Source: Stutzerimonas stutzeri KOS6
Lineage (GTDB): Bacteria; Pseudomonadota; Gammaproteobacteria; Pseudomonadales; Pseudomonadaceae
Direction: 5' to 3'
Assembly: GCF_000307775.2 (NCBI RefSeq)
Contig: NZ_KK020676.1
Coordinates: forward strand, 734,458-798,457
Length of the DNA: 64,000 nucleotides
Shown here: positions 38,916 to 47,687 of the stretch, piece by piece
Numbering within the stretch: the stretch's first letter is position 1
Layout of the letters: each line of letters begins with the position of its first letter
Notes under the pieces: generated by a model
The model's input: the letters and a program-made list of their open reading frames with translations, nothing else
Database searches by the model: none
What the model was told of the DNA's origin: nothing
Translations under genes and position numbers: made by a program

Positions 38916-39881
38916 TTACAGCCAGCCGCGTTCCTTGTAGTAGCGCTCGGCACCTTCATGCAGCGGCGCGCTCAGGCCGACCTTGATCATCTCTTCCGGC
39001 TTGAGATCCTTGAATGCCGGGTGCAGACGCTGGAAGCGCTCGATGTTCTCGAACACCGACTTGACCAGCTGGTAGACCACTTCGGCATCGACCTTGGCGG
39101 TGGTGGACAGCACGGCCTTGCCGCCGATGGACTGCGTCGGCTGGTCGTTGCCCTTGTACAGGCCGCCGGGGATCTCGGCCTTGGTGTAGTAGCTCTTGGC
39201 AGCCAGCAGCTTGTCGATCTCCGGGCCGGTGATCGGCACCAGAACCGCATCGACGGTGGTGGTGGCTTCCTGGATGGCGCCATTCGGATGACCGACGAAG
39301 TAGGTCATGGCATCGATGTTGTTGTCGCCCAGCGCACTGGCCTGTTCGGCCGGCTTCAGTTCGGCGGCGAGGGAAAAGGCCGACTTGTCCCAGCCCTTTT
39401 CCTTCATGATTTCTTCGAGGGTGTCGCGCTGGCCGGAACCGGGGTTACCGATGTTGACGCGCTTGCCCTTCAGATCGTCGAGGCTCTTGATGTTGGCGTC
39501 ACGACGCGCCAGCACGGTGAAGACCTCGCTCTGCAGCGAGAAGACGGCACGGATGTCGTCCATCTTGCCTTCCTTCTCGAACGGCGCCACGCCTTCCATC
39601 GCCTTGTACTGATGGTCCGACTGCATGATGCCGAAGTTGAATTCGCCGCTGCGCAATCCGTTGACGTTGGCCACGCCGCCGCCGCTGGCCGGGGCGTTGC
39701 ACTTGAGGTTTTCCGCATTGCGATTGACGAAACGGCAGATCGATTGTCCTGCGACGTAGTAGACGCCGGTCTGGCCGCCAGTACCGATGGTGACGAACTT
39801 CTCTTGCGCCTGCGCAACACCGCTCAGGCCGGTTCCCGCCAGTGCAGCGGTAAAGATCCATGCCAAGGATTTGCCTTTCAT
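38916..39881 (-). CDS. TAXI-family TRAP transporter solute-binding protein
   Basis: 321 residues with a signal peptide (WIFTAALAGTGLSGVAQA, cleavage after residue ~25). The TAXI hallmark follows at once: FVTIGTGGQTGVYYVAGQSICRFVN. Other blocks: NGLRSGEFNFGIMQSDHQYKA and KGKRVNIGNPGSGQRDTLEEIM. Periplasmic binder that delivers solute to the fused permease. Start at 39881 with GGAGAG upstream, preceded by an A-rich Crc-like motif. The ligand of this subgroup is not settled by sequence. Confidence 0.92.
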   Translation of the reverse strand: MKGKSLAWIFTAALAGTGLSGVAQAQEKFVTIGTGGQTGVYYVAGQSICRFVNRNAENLKCNAPASGGGVANVNGLRSGEFNFGIMQSDHQYKAMEGVAPFEKEGKMDDIRAVFSLQSEVFTVLARRDANIKSLDDLKGKRVNIGNPGSGQRDTLEEIMKEKGWDKSAFSLAAELKPAEQASALGDNNIDAMTYFVGHPNGAIQEATTTVDAVLVPITGPEIDKLLAAKSYYTKAEIPGGLYKGNDQPTQSIGGKAVLSTTAKVDAEVVYQLVKSVFENIERFQRLHPAFKDLKPEEMIKVGLSAPLHEGAERYYKERGWL

Positions 39882-39892
39882 GGATGCTCTCC

Positions 39893-39906
39893 TTTTTGGT
39901 TGTTTT
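39893..39906 (-). promoter_or_regulatory. A-rich Hfq/Crc-type motif before the TAXI binding protein
   Basis: On the minus strand the leader reads AACAACCAAAAAGGAG: a near match (one mismatch) to AAnAANAA running straight into the ribosome binding site. Position and composition fit Crc/Hfq translational repression of a carbon-source transporter. Confidence 0.4.
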
Positions 39907-40057
39907 CGGATTCCCGGCATCCCTTGTAAGTCTGCGCGGAACTTGAGTCTAGCAGGCACAGGCGCGGGCAACAGCCCGGAATATCCCGAGCGGCCATGAC
40001 GGGCAGATGACACTACCGTGACCTGAACGACAGAAAAGGGTCGCGCCCAGTCATGTA

Positions 40058-40088
40058 CGCTATCTGTACATACGTCGCTATCTGTACA
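40058..40088. promoter_or_regulatory. Tandem 13-bp repeat with TGTACA cores, operator candidate
   Basis: cgctatctgtaca occurs at 40058-40070 and again at 40076-40088, an 18-bp period. A third GTAC lies just upstream (40055-40058), and ATGTAC...GTACAT form an inverted pair. It lies ~180 bases upstream of the TAXI gene start and could bind its regulator. Confidence 0.45.
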
Positions 40089-40519
40089 ATAGGCGACATT
40101 CGTCGCTTATCGGATCACCCGCCAACGTGGGCGCTGAAGACACGTATCGAACGCAACACGATCGCAAGATTTGTTACGTTGCCAACCTGAAGTCAAAATG
40201 CCATCATCCGCGCATGTTGCGAAGCATCTTGACCGCTCAGGACAACCGGGCCTGATAGCTGGGCGCCCGCCGTCACTATCCGCAGGGATGGCGCCTTTTT
40301 TGCTTTGCTTCAGCCGAGACGGGCCTGGACCCGGAGAATCGGCACACGGGCATGTGGTTGCAGAAATCGACGATGACCGGAGAGCGAGGATCGATCGCTG
40401 ATTCGTAACCCGTCCCCCGTACAAAGGATGCCCGGCCGCATCCGATCAGAGCGTCGCCAGCAGAAGCAGCGCCATACAGCCTTGCGTATTCAGACCCATT
40501 TCCCTAGGAAGATCTGTTT

Positions 40520-42106
40520 ATGCGCGTCAACCTGCCCGTCAGCGGCCGTGAAGTCATCGTCGGCGACACGTCAAACATCCTGTCGACTACCGACCTGAAC
40601 GGCACCATCACCTATGCCAATCCGGACTTCGTGGCGATCTCCGGCTTCAGCGAGCAAGAGTTGCTCGGCGAGCCACACAATATGGTGCGCCATCCGGACA
40701 TGCCCGAAGCCGCCTTCGCCGATCTCTGGCAGACACTGAAGGCCAACCGTTCCTGGATGGGCCTGGTGAAGAACCGCTGCAAGAACGGCGACCACTACTG
40801 GGTCAGCGCCTTCGTCACGCCGGTCAGCCGTGACGGCAAAGTGGTGGAATACCAGTCCGTTAGAACCCGGCCGCAGCCCGAGCAGATCCGGATGGCCGAG
40901 ACGCTCTACGCCCGCATGCGCGAGGGCCGAGCGGCGACTGCGCTACGCCCGCCGCTGCTCGGCATGAGCGCTCGAGTGGCATTGCTCGCCGGCCTCGGCA
41001 GTGCGGCAGGCAGCGCGCTCGGCGCTCTGCTGGGCGGGGCCCCGCTGGCGGCAGCCGCGACTGCCGTCGTACTGGGTGGCGCGGCTGCCGCCGGCCTGGC
41101 CGCACTGGCGCTCGCGCCGCTGCGGCAGCTGGCGCGGCAGGCACGGCGGGTCGGGCATAACCCCGCCAGCCAACTGGTCTATACGGGGCGCCGGGACGAG
41201 ATCGGCGAAATCGCCTTCGCCATGAAGATGCTGGAAACCGAAGCCGGTGCCATGGTCGGGCGCATCGCCGACTGCAGCCGTCAGCTGAGCAGCCATGCCC
41301 GCGACCTGCTCGGCGCGGTGCACGGCAGCACCCAGAGCGCGTCGCGCCAGCAACGGGAGACCGATCTGATCGCCACGGCGATACAGCAGATGGCAGCCAG
41401 CGTGCAGGAGGTGGCCCTCAACGCCCAGCGCACCGCCGAAGTGGCCGCGCGCGCCGACAGCGAAGCAGCCAGCGGGCGGGAAATCGTCGGCCTCACGGGC
41501 AACAGCATCACCCGCCTGGCCAACGACATCCAGCAGGCCGCCGAGGTCATTCAGCAGCTCGACAACCACAGCCAGGAAATCAGCCGGGTGCTAGAAGTCA
41601 TCCACGGCATCGCCGAACAGACCAACCTGCTGGCCCTCAACGCCGCCATCGAAGCGGCGCGTGCCGGCGACCAGGGTCGCGGCTTCGCAGTGGTGGCCGA
41701 CGAAGTACGCCAGTTGGCGTCGCGTACCTCCATGGCGACGGCCGACATCCAGGCCATGATCGGCGCACTGCAGGACGGCACGCGGCAGGCCGTCGACGTC
41801 ATGCAGCGCAGCCGCGACCAGGCGCAGCACAGCGTCAGCCATGCCGGCCAGGCCGAGCACTCGCTGTGCGGCATCAACAGCCGGGTCAACGAGATCAGCG
41901 AGATGAGCAACCAGATTGCCGCTGCCGTCGATCAGCAGAGTTCGGTCGGCGAGGAGATCAGCCAGACCATCGTCAGCATCCGCGGCAGCTCGGACGAGCA
42001 TGTCACGACCGGTCTGCACAGCCAGCGTAGCGCCTCTGGCGTCGCCCATCTGGCCGACGGCATGCTCGAACTGGTGCAGCAGTTCTGGTCACGTCGCCGC
42101 GCTTGA
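40520..42106 (+). CDS. aer: Aer-type aerotaxis receptor
   Basis: 528 residues. N-terminal PAS domain of the Aer type ([74 protein letters not shown]), which binds FAD in E. coli Aer. Two adjoining hydrophobic segments (about 150-205) anchor it in the inner membrane without a periplasmic domain. A HAMP-like linker and a signalling domain with tip [31 protein letters not shown] (from about 370) follow. Senses redox or energy state and steers swimming through CheA/CheW. AGGAAG precedes the ATG at 40520. Monocistronic; no che genes adjacent. Confidence 0.92.
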   Translation: MRVNLPVSGREVIVGDTSNILSTTDLNGTITYANPDFVAISGFSEQELLGEPHNMVRHPDMPEAAFADLWQTLKANRSWMGLVKNRCKNGDHYWVSAFVTPVSRDGKVVEYQSVRTRPQPEQIRMAETLYARMREGRAATALRPPLLGMSARVALLAGLGSAAGSALGALLGGAPLAAAATAVVLGGAAAAGLAALALAPLRQLARQARRVGHNPASQLVYTGRRDEIGEIAFAMKMLETEAGAMVGRIADCSRQLSSHARDLLGAVHGSTQSASRQQRETDLIATAIQQMAASVQEVALNAQRTAEVAARADSEAASGREIVGLTGNSITRLANDIQQAAEVIQQLDNHSQEISRVLEVIHGIAEQTNLLALNAAIEAARAGDQGRGFAVVADEVRQLASRTSMATADIQAMIGALQDGTRQAVDVMQRSRDQAQHSVSHAGQAEHSLCGINSRVNEISEMSNQIAAAVDQQSSVGEEISQTIVSIRGSSDEHVTTGLHSQRSASGVAHLADGMLELVQQFWSRRRA

Positions 42107-42243
42107 CTGCGACATTCCGTCAGCTGCGCAGGACAGTCTGATAGCAGGATGGCATCATGTATGGCAATCGGCGCGGGTTGAGTGGCGCCGGTTGACTGGC
42201 AGCTCGACTGTCGGTTGTCGCGGCATCTCAGAGGCAAGCCACC

Positions 42244-44169
42244 ATGATCCGCCCCCTGCTGCTGTTGGTCTGCCTGGCGCTAACGTCTTGGGCGGCCGGT
42301 GCGATGGCGGCCGATCCGTCATCGGCGCTGCAGATGCGCGGCACGCCGACGCTGCAGCTCGGCCCAGTGCAATATGTGTTCGGCATGCCTACGGCGAGCT
42401 TCGGTGAAGCCGCCACTGCGGCCTGGACCTGGCGACCACTGAGCAAGCCCAATCTGGGCAAGCAGCGCGACGGCGCCTGGCTGCGCTTCACCCTGCGCAA
42501 CAGTGGCGCCGAGGCCAAGCGCTGGTATCTGCTGTTGAAATGGCCGGTGCTCGACCGCGTGGCGGTCCGCCTGCATTATCCGGATACCGATCGCTGGGGC
42601 GCGCCCATGCTCGCCGGTGATGCGCTGGCCGTGAGCAGCCGGCCGCTGGCGGACCATCACTTCGTCTATCCGCTGGAGCTCCCGCCCTTCGAGCGCGCCG
42701 TGGTCTACCTGCACGTGCAAGCCAGAGAAACCCTCGCCTTGCCGCTGGAGCTGATCGATGAGAAGCAGTTCATCGAGATCAAGATTCGCGATGTCACGCT
42801 GGTCAGCCTGTTCTTCGGCGGCATGCTGGTGATCGTGCTGTACAACTGCAGCCTGCTGATCTTCACCCGCGATCGTAGCTATTGCCTCTACGTGCTCTAC
42901 CTACTGAGTGCGGTCTTCTACGTGCTGACCATCACCGGCTTCGGCCAGCTGTACCTCTGGCCGGAAATCCCCGAGCTGTCGGCGCGCTTCTACGGACTCT
43001 CCGCCGCACTGTGCTTCTTCACGCCCATGCTTTTCGCGCTGCGCTTCCTCGGCCTGCGTCACGACGACGGCTGGGCCTGGACGGTTTCCATCATGCTGAC
43101 GCTCTATTGGGGCGCCGCCGTGCTCACCATCCTGCTGGCACCAGCGCTGTCCGGCTACCTGTTCATGGACACCGTCGCACTGCTGCACTGCGTACTGACC
43201 CTGGCGATCACGCTCAGCCTCTGGGCACGCGGCAACAGCTCCGCCCGGCTGTTCAGCATCGCCTGGACCGCCCTGCTGGTCTTCACGGTGGTGAACCTGC
43301 TGGCCCTGGACGGCAGGTTGCCGATGAACGCCTGGACACTGAACGGTCAACTGATCGGCATGTTCGCCGAGTTCGTGCTGCTGTCCATGGCCCTGGCCGA
43401 GCGCATCAATCTCGAGCGCAACCAGCGCATTGCCGCGCAAAATCTGGCGTTGCAGACCTCGGAGTCGCTCGCCGAAGAACGCGCGCTGTATCTGCAGGCC
43501 AAGCAGGAGGCGCTGGATCTGCAATTGCGCGCCAACGAAGCACTGGAGACCCGGGTCTACGAGCGTACCCGGGCGCTGGAGGAGGTCCGTCAGGGCCTCG
43601 AGGCGGCCAATGTCGAATTGACTCGCCTGAGTACCACCGATGGCCTGACCCAATTGGCTAACCGCCGGCACCTCGACCGCCTGCTCGACGAGGAGATCCG
43701 CCGCGCCATGCGCAGCGGCAGCCCGCTGTCGGTCGTGCTGTCCGATATCGACCACTTCAAGCGGGTCAACGACACCTATGGCCACCCTTTCGGCGACGAA
43801 TGCCTGCGCCAGGTGGCGACAGTACTCGCAGCACACTGTCAGCGCGCCGGCGATGTCGCGGCGCGCTATGGCGGCGAGGAGTTCCTCATGCTGCTGCCGG
43901 GCAGCGGCCCCGAGCAGGCCGCCGAGCTGGCCGAGCGGGTCCGCTGCGATATCCAGCGACTGCAGATCAAGTCGGGCGAGCACCCGGTGCCCCTGACCAT
44001 CAGCCTCGGTGTGGCGACACTGAAACCGCCCTTCGTCTCGGCCGACGAGTTGCTGGCCGCCGCGGATGCAGCGCTTTATCAAGCCAAGCATCAGGGCCGC
44101 AATCGGGTGGTGCTCGCGCCTGACCGACCTGCTACCCGCCCGGACAGTTTCAGTCCTCGGCCGGCATGA
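42244..44169 (+). CDS. 7TM-DISM membrane diguanylate cyclase
   Basis: 641 residues. Signal peptide or first helix (LLLLVCLALTSWAAGAMA), an extracytoplasmic 7TMR-DISMED2-like beta domain (about 30-180), a 7-helix 7TMR-DISM block (about 185-395), a coiled coil (about 400-465), and a C-terminal GGDEF domain. The active site is YGGEEF (542-547), and an inhibitory I-site RxxD is present (R534-D537). It should make c-di-GMP in response to an external, possibly carbohydrate or peptidoglycan-like, ligand. Its 3' end overlaps the convergent tctE by 20 bases. Confidence 0.92.
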   Translation: MIRPLLLLVCLALTSWAAGAMAADPSSALQMRGTPTLQLGPVQYVFGMPTASFGEAATAAWTWRPLSKPNLGKQRDGAWLRFTLRNSGAEAKRWYLLLKWPVLDRVAVRLHYPDTDRWGAPMLAGDALAVSSRPLADHHFVYPLELPPFERAVVYLHVQARETLALPLELIDEKQFIEIKIRDVTLVSLFFGGMLVIVLYNCSLLIFTRDRSYCLYVLYLLSAVFYVLTITGFGQLYLWPEIPELSARFYGLSAALCFFTPMLFALRFLGLRHDDGWAWTVSIMLTLYWGAAVLTILLAPALSGYLFMDTVALLHCVLTLAITLSLWARGNSSARLFSIAWTALLVFTVVNLLALDGRLPMNAWTLNGQLIGMFAEFVLLSMALAERINLERNQRIAAQNLALQTSESLAEERALYLQAKQEALDLQLRANEALETRVYERTRALEEVRQGLEAANVELTRLSTTDGLTQLANRRHLDRLLDEEIRRAMRSGSPLSVVLSDIDHFKRVNDTYGHPFGDECLRQVATVLAAHCQRAGDVAARYGGEEFLMLLPGSGPEQAAELAERVRCDIQRLQIKSGEHPVPLTISLGVATLKPPFVSADELLAAADAALYQAKHQGRNRVVLAPDRPATRPDSFSPRPA

Positions 44170-45550
44170 AGCGCACCCGCACCAGCAGGCCACCGAGCCG
44201 GCCCTGATCCAGGCTGATCTCGGCGCGATGGGCGCGGACGATCTCGCCGACGATGGCCAACCCGAGGCCGGCACCATGGCCGCCCGTATCACGCCGGTAG
44301 AAACGCGCGAAGACCCGTTCATGCTCGGCGGCGGGGATGCCGGGGCCGTCGTCCTCCACTTCCAGCACGGCACCATCGAGCACCCGCAGCACCACGTTGC
44401 CACCGCTCAGGGTGTGCGCCAGCGCATTGTCCAGCAGGTTGTTCAGCAGCTCGCTGATCAGCGTGGGCTCGCCGTCGATCCACACCGGCGCCTCGGCCTC
44501 CAGCGCCAGGGCGACGCCGCGCTTGTGCGCCAGCGCCGCCATCGCCAGGCCCAGCTCACGAGCGAGCTGCGACAGGTCCAGGCGCTGCGCACCACCTTCG
44601 GCGATGGACTGGGCACCACTTTCGATGCGCGCCAGAGAGAGCAGCTGGTTGGCCAGATGGATCACCTTGTCGGTGCTTTGCGCGGCGTCCTCCAGGGTGC
44701 TGCGCCAGGCCGCCGGCTCCGCCTCGCGCAGGCCCAGTTCGATCCGTGCCTTGAGCGCCGCCAGCGGCGTGCGCAGCTCGTGAGAGGCATCGGCGATGAA
44801 GCGCGCCTGGCGCTCGAACTGCCCACGCAGGCGTTCGGTGAACTGGTTGAGCGCAGCCACCAGCGGTTTCAGCTCGCGCTGCACGCTGACCAGCGGCAGC
44901 GGCCGCAGATCGTCCGGAGCACGTTCCTGCACGGCCTCGCTGAGCCGGCCCAGCGGGCGTAGCGCGGCGCTGACCGCCAGCCACACCAGCGCCAGCGCGG
45001 CCATTGCCAGCAGGCCGACCCGCCACAGGGTGTCGGTCAGCAGGCTGCGCGCCATGCGTTCGCGGGCACCGAGGGTCTCGGCCACGCGAATCTCGGCGAT
45101 GCCATTGAGCTCAGGCTCGCTGACCGGCTGCAGCAGGCTGACCAGGCGTACGCCCTGGCCCTGGAACTCGCCGTCGTAGAAGCGCGCCAGTGCCGGATAG
45201 TCATCGGTACGCGGAATCCTGGCACCGGGTGCCGGCAGATGCTCGTAGCCGCTGACCAGGCGCCCCTCGGTATCCAGCACCTGGTAGTAGATGCGCCCGG
45301 CACTGTCGTAGGCGAAGGTGTCCAGCGCCACGTAGGGCACGTTCGCGCGCAGCACACCCTCGCGGGTCACCAGGCCGTCGGCGATCGCCCGGGCCGAGGC
45401 GAGCAGCGTGCGATCGTAGGCGATGTCGGCGGCGGCGCGACCGTTCCAGTAGGCACTCCAGCCGCTGAACAGCAACAGCAGCGCCAACAGGATCGCCAGC
45501 CGGCACAACAGCCGGGCACGCAGGCTGCCGGCCACCTCCGGTTCAGCCAT
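44150..45550 (-). CDS. tctE: Tricarboxylate sensor histidine kinase TctE
   Basis: 466 residues. Helix 1 (about 12-33), a 2CSK_N-type periplasmic sensor (about 40-170), helix 2 (about 178-197), HAMP, HisKA with phospho-acceptor H257 in ADASHELRTPLAALKAR, and HATPase with NLLDNALAHT, DDGPGIP and GAGLGLAIV. It senses citrate-like tricarboxylates and phosphorylates TctD. The start at 45550 overlaps the end of tctD by 8 bases, showing translational coupling. Assignment rests on the TctD neighbour and the divergent tricarboxylate genes. Confidence 0.9.
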   Translation of the reverse strand: MAEPEVAGSLRARLLCRLAILLALLLLFSGWSAYWNGRAAADIAYDRTLLASARAIADGLVTREGVLRANVPYVALDTFAYDSAGRIYYQVLDTEGRLVSGYEHLPAPGARIPRTDDYPALARFYDGEFQGQGVRLVSLLQPVSEPELNGIAEIRVAETLGARERMARSLLTDTLWRVGLLAMAALALVWLAVSAALRPLGRLSEAVQERAPDDLRPLPLVSVQRELKPLVAALNQFTERLRGQFERQARFIADASHELRTPLAALKARIELGLREAEPAAWRSTLEDAAQSTDKVIHLANQLLSLARIESGAQSIAEGGAQRLDLSQLARELGLAMAALAHKRGVALALEAEAPVWIDGEPTLISELLNNLLDNALAHTLSGGNVVLRVLDGAVLEVEDDGPGIPAAEHERVFARFYRRDTGGHGAGLGLAIVGEIVRAHRAEISLDQGRLGGLLVRVRFMPAED

Positions 45551-46214
45551 CGAGGGCCTCGAGCAGGTAGCCCAGGCCGCGGAAGGTGACGATGCGCACC
45601 GGCTGGCCTTCCAGCTTCTTGCGCAGGCGGTGGATGTAGATCTCGATGGCATCGGCGCTGGCGTCCTCGTCCAGGCCGAATACCTGGGCGGCCAGCTGGT
45701 CCTTGCTCATCACCCGACCGGGGCGGGCGATCAGCGCTTCCAGCACGCTCTGCTCGCGGGAGGTCAGTGTCAGCGGCTCGTCGGCCAGGGAAAAGCGCCG
45801 CGCATCCAGGTCGTAGACCAGTGCGCCGCAGCGCTGCTGGCGTTCACCGCCACCGACACTGCGCCGCAGCAGCGCCTTGACCCGCGCTTCCAGCTCGGAC
45901 AGTTCGAACGGCTTGGCCAGGTAGTCGTCGGCACCCAGATTGAGCCCGTGCACGCGATCGCTGACCTCGCCGCGAGCGGTGAGCATCAGCACCGGCAGCG
46001 TCTTGCCGCGCTGGCGCAGGCGCGCCAGTACCTGGAAACCGTCCAGCCGTGGCAGGCCGACGTCGAGGATCGCCAGCGCATAGTCCTCGCTGGCCAGCGC
46101 CAGGTCGGCGGCGACGCCATCGTGCAGCAGGTCCACGGTCCAGCCGGCGGCGCGCATTGCCTGCGCCACGCTTTCGGCCAGCTGGGGGTGGTCCTCGACC
46201 AGAAGAATTCGCAT
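45543..46214 (-). CDS. tctD: Tricarboxylate response regulator TctD
   Basis: 223-residue OmpR/PhoB-type regulator. Receiver with phospho-acceptor D51 (ILDVGLPRLDG), Thr in MLTARGEVSDR and Lys in AKPFELSELEAR, then a winged-helix domain (LTSREQSVLEALIARPGRVMSKDQLAAQVFG...IEIYIHRLRKKL). The start at 46214 gives MRILLVEDH; upstream in-frame residues lack family similarity. Divergent from opdH; the 182-base gap holds the likely binding sites. Confidence 0.92.
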   Translation of the reverse strand: MRILLVEDHPQLAESVAQAMRAAGWTVDLLHDGVAADLALASEDYALAILDVGLPRLDGFQVLARLRQRGKTLPVLMLTARGEVSDRVHGLNLGADDYLAKPFELSELEARVKALLRRSVGGGERQQRCGALVYDLDARRFSLADEPLTLTSREQSVLEALIARPGRVMSKDQLAAQVFGLDEDASADAIEIYIHRLRKKLEGQPVRIVTFRGLGYLLEALDG

Positions 46215-46278
46215 TGCCTGTCCTCTGCCACTGCGACGGAGCGCCAGTGTAGCGGCAGAACACCTACGCCGCTGCTGG

Positions 46279-46305
46279 CTTTCAGCGTTGAAAGGCTGGC
46301 GAAAG
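46279..46305. promoter_or_regulatory. TctD operator candidate
   Basis: GAAAG occurs at 46290-46294 and 46301-46305, exactly 11 bases apart, the spacing used by OmpR-family dimers. The first overlaps an inverted repeat ctttca-GCGT-tgaaag (46279-46294). It lies in the tctD-opdH divergent gap, about 65 bases from tctD and 90 from opdH. Confidence 0.5.
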
Positions 46306-46368
46306 CTTGACCGCCTAGGATCGCTGTCAGGTGGCTCGATCCACCCCGCACGGCGCATGCGCCGGCAC

Positions 46369-46379
46369 AACAAAAACAA
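46369..46379 (+). promoter_or_regulatory. Crc/Hfq-type A-rich motif in the opdH leader
   Basis: aacaaaaacaa contains an exact AAnAANAA and sits just before the GTGGAG ribosome site of opdH. A 14-bp perfect palindrome (cggcgcatgcgccg, 46351-46364) immediately precedes it. Confidence 0.55.
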
Positions 46380-46396
46380 TAGTGGAGATACGCTCG

Positions 46397-47659
46397 ATGC
46401 TGACTGCCGTCAGACGTTCACCCGCACCTGCCCGTCTCGCCCTGGCCGTAGCCGCCGCCAGCCTGGCGCCCCTTGCCCAGGCCGCGTTCATCGAAGACAG
46501 CAGCGCGACACTGCAAACCCACAACATCTACCTCAACCGCGACTTTCGCGAAGGCACCAACCAGTCCAAGCGCGAGGAGTGGAGCCAGGGCTTCATTCTC
46601 GATATCCAGTCCGGCTTCACCGAAGGCACCGTCGGCCTCGGCCTCGATGCGCTGGGCATGCTCGGCGTCAAGCTGGACTCCGGCGGCGGCCGCGCCGGTA
46701 CCGACCTGCTGCCGGTACAGGACGATGGCGGCACCCCGGACGAGTTCAGCCGCCTGGGCCTGACCGCCAAGGCGAAGATCGGCGACAGCGAACTGCGCTA
46801 CGGCTCGCACATCCCGGAGATGCCGGTGGTCAAGGCCAGCGACAGCCGCACGCTGCCGCAGGTGTTCGAAGGTGCCAGCGTGACCTCGACCGATATCGAC
46901 GGTCTGACCCTGACCGGCGGGCGCCTGGACAAGGTGATCGACCGCGCCTCGACCAATTCCCAGGACCTGCAGCTGAACAACAAGAACAGCCGCTTCGCCA
47001 GCGCCGCCCAGGCCGATCACCTGACCTTCGCCGGCGCCGAATACGCCTTCGATGAGAACCTCACCGGACGCTACTACTACGGTGAACTGGACGATGTGTA
47101 TCGCCAGCACTTCTTCGGCCTGCTGGCGGTCCAGCCGCTGAGCGAGGACTCCTCGCTGAGTGCCGACCTGCGCGTGATGCTCAGCGACGACAGCGGTGCG
47201 GCCAACGCCGGCAAGATCGACAACCAGGCCTGGAACGGCATGCTCGGCTACAGCCTGGGCGGCCACAAGGTCAGCGTCGGCTACCAGCAGATGCGCGGCG
47301 ACACCGGCTACGCCTACATCGACGGCGGCGACCCGTTCCTGGTCAACTTCGTGCAGATCAACGACTTCGCCAACGCCGACGAGCGCTCCTGGCAGGCCCG
47401 CTACGACTACAACTTCGCCGCCATGGGCATCCCCGGGCTGACCTTCCTGACCCGCTACATCACCGGCGACAACGCCGAGTACAGCGGCGGCAGCAATGGC
47501 AGCGAGTGGGAGCGCGACTTCGAGTTCAAGTACGTGGTGCAGAACGGTCCGCTGAAGAACGTCGCGCTGCGCTGGCGCAACGCGATGTTCCGTTCCGATT
47601 TCTCCCGTGACGCCGATGAAAACCGCCTGATCGTCAGCTACAGCCTGCCAATCTGGTAA
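46397..47659 (+). CDS. opdH: OprD-family tricarboxylate porin OpdH
   Basis: 420 residues. Signal peptide ending in LAPLAQA (about residue 30), then an OprD-family outer-membrane barrel: FIEDSSATLQTHNIYLNRDFREGTNQSKREEWSQGFILDIQSGFTEGTVGLGLDALGMLGVKLDSGGG is the family opening, and the C-terminal SYSLPIW ends in an aromatic residue as barrels do. OpdH takes up cis-aconitate and other tricarboxylates in P. aeruginosa. Position next to tctD/tctE and tctCBA supports the specific name. ATG at 46397 chosen to start the signal peptide; a longer frame begins at 46331. Confidence 0.92.
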   Translation: MLTAVRRSPAPARLALAVAAASLAPLAQAAFIEDSSATLQTHNIYLNRDFREGTNQSKREEWSQGFILDIQSGFTEGTVGLGLDALGMLGVKLDSGGGRAGTDLLPVQDDGGTPDEFSRLGLTAKAKIGDSELRYGSHIPEMPVVKASDSRTLPQVFEGASVTSTDIDGLTLTGGRLDKVIDRASTNSQDLQLNNKNSRFASAAQADHLTFAGAEYAFDENLTGRYYYGELDDVYRQHFFGLLAVQPLSEDSSLSADLRVMLSDDSGAANAGKIDNQAWNGMLGYSLGGHKVSVGYQQMRGDTGYAYIDGGDPFLVNFVQINDFANADERSWQARYDYNFAAMGIPGLTFLTRYITGDNAEYSGGSNGSEWERDFEFKYVVQNGPLKNVALRWRNAMFRSDFSRDADENRLIVSYSLPIW

Positions 47660-47663
47660 ACAG

Positions 47664-47671
47664 AACAAGAA
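47664..47671 (+). promoter_or_regulatory. Crc/Hfq-type A-rich motif in the tctC leader
   Basis: AACAAGAA, an exact AAnAANAA, lies 4 bases after the opdH stop region and just before the GAGG ribosome site of tctC. Confidence 0.5.
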
Positions 47672-47687
47672 CGCGAGGAATAACCCG

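Larger units (their letters stand above)
39882..40519. other. 638-base gap upstream of TAXI genes and aer
   Basis: No gene is supported here. It holds an A-rich leader motif at 39893-39906, a tandem repeat at 40058-40088, and a possible GC stem (ggcgcc at 40262-40267 and 40290-40295) followed by six T at 40296-40301 on the plus strand. That last element could end a small transcript. The remainder shows nothing I recognise. Confidence 0.6.
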
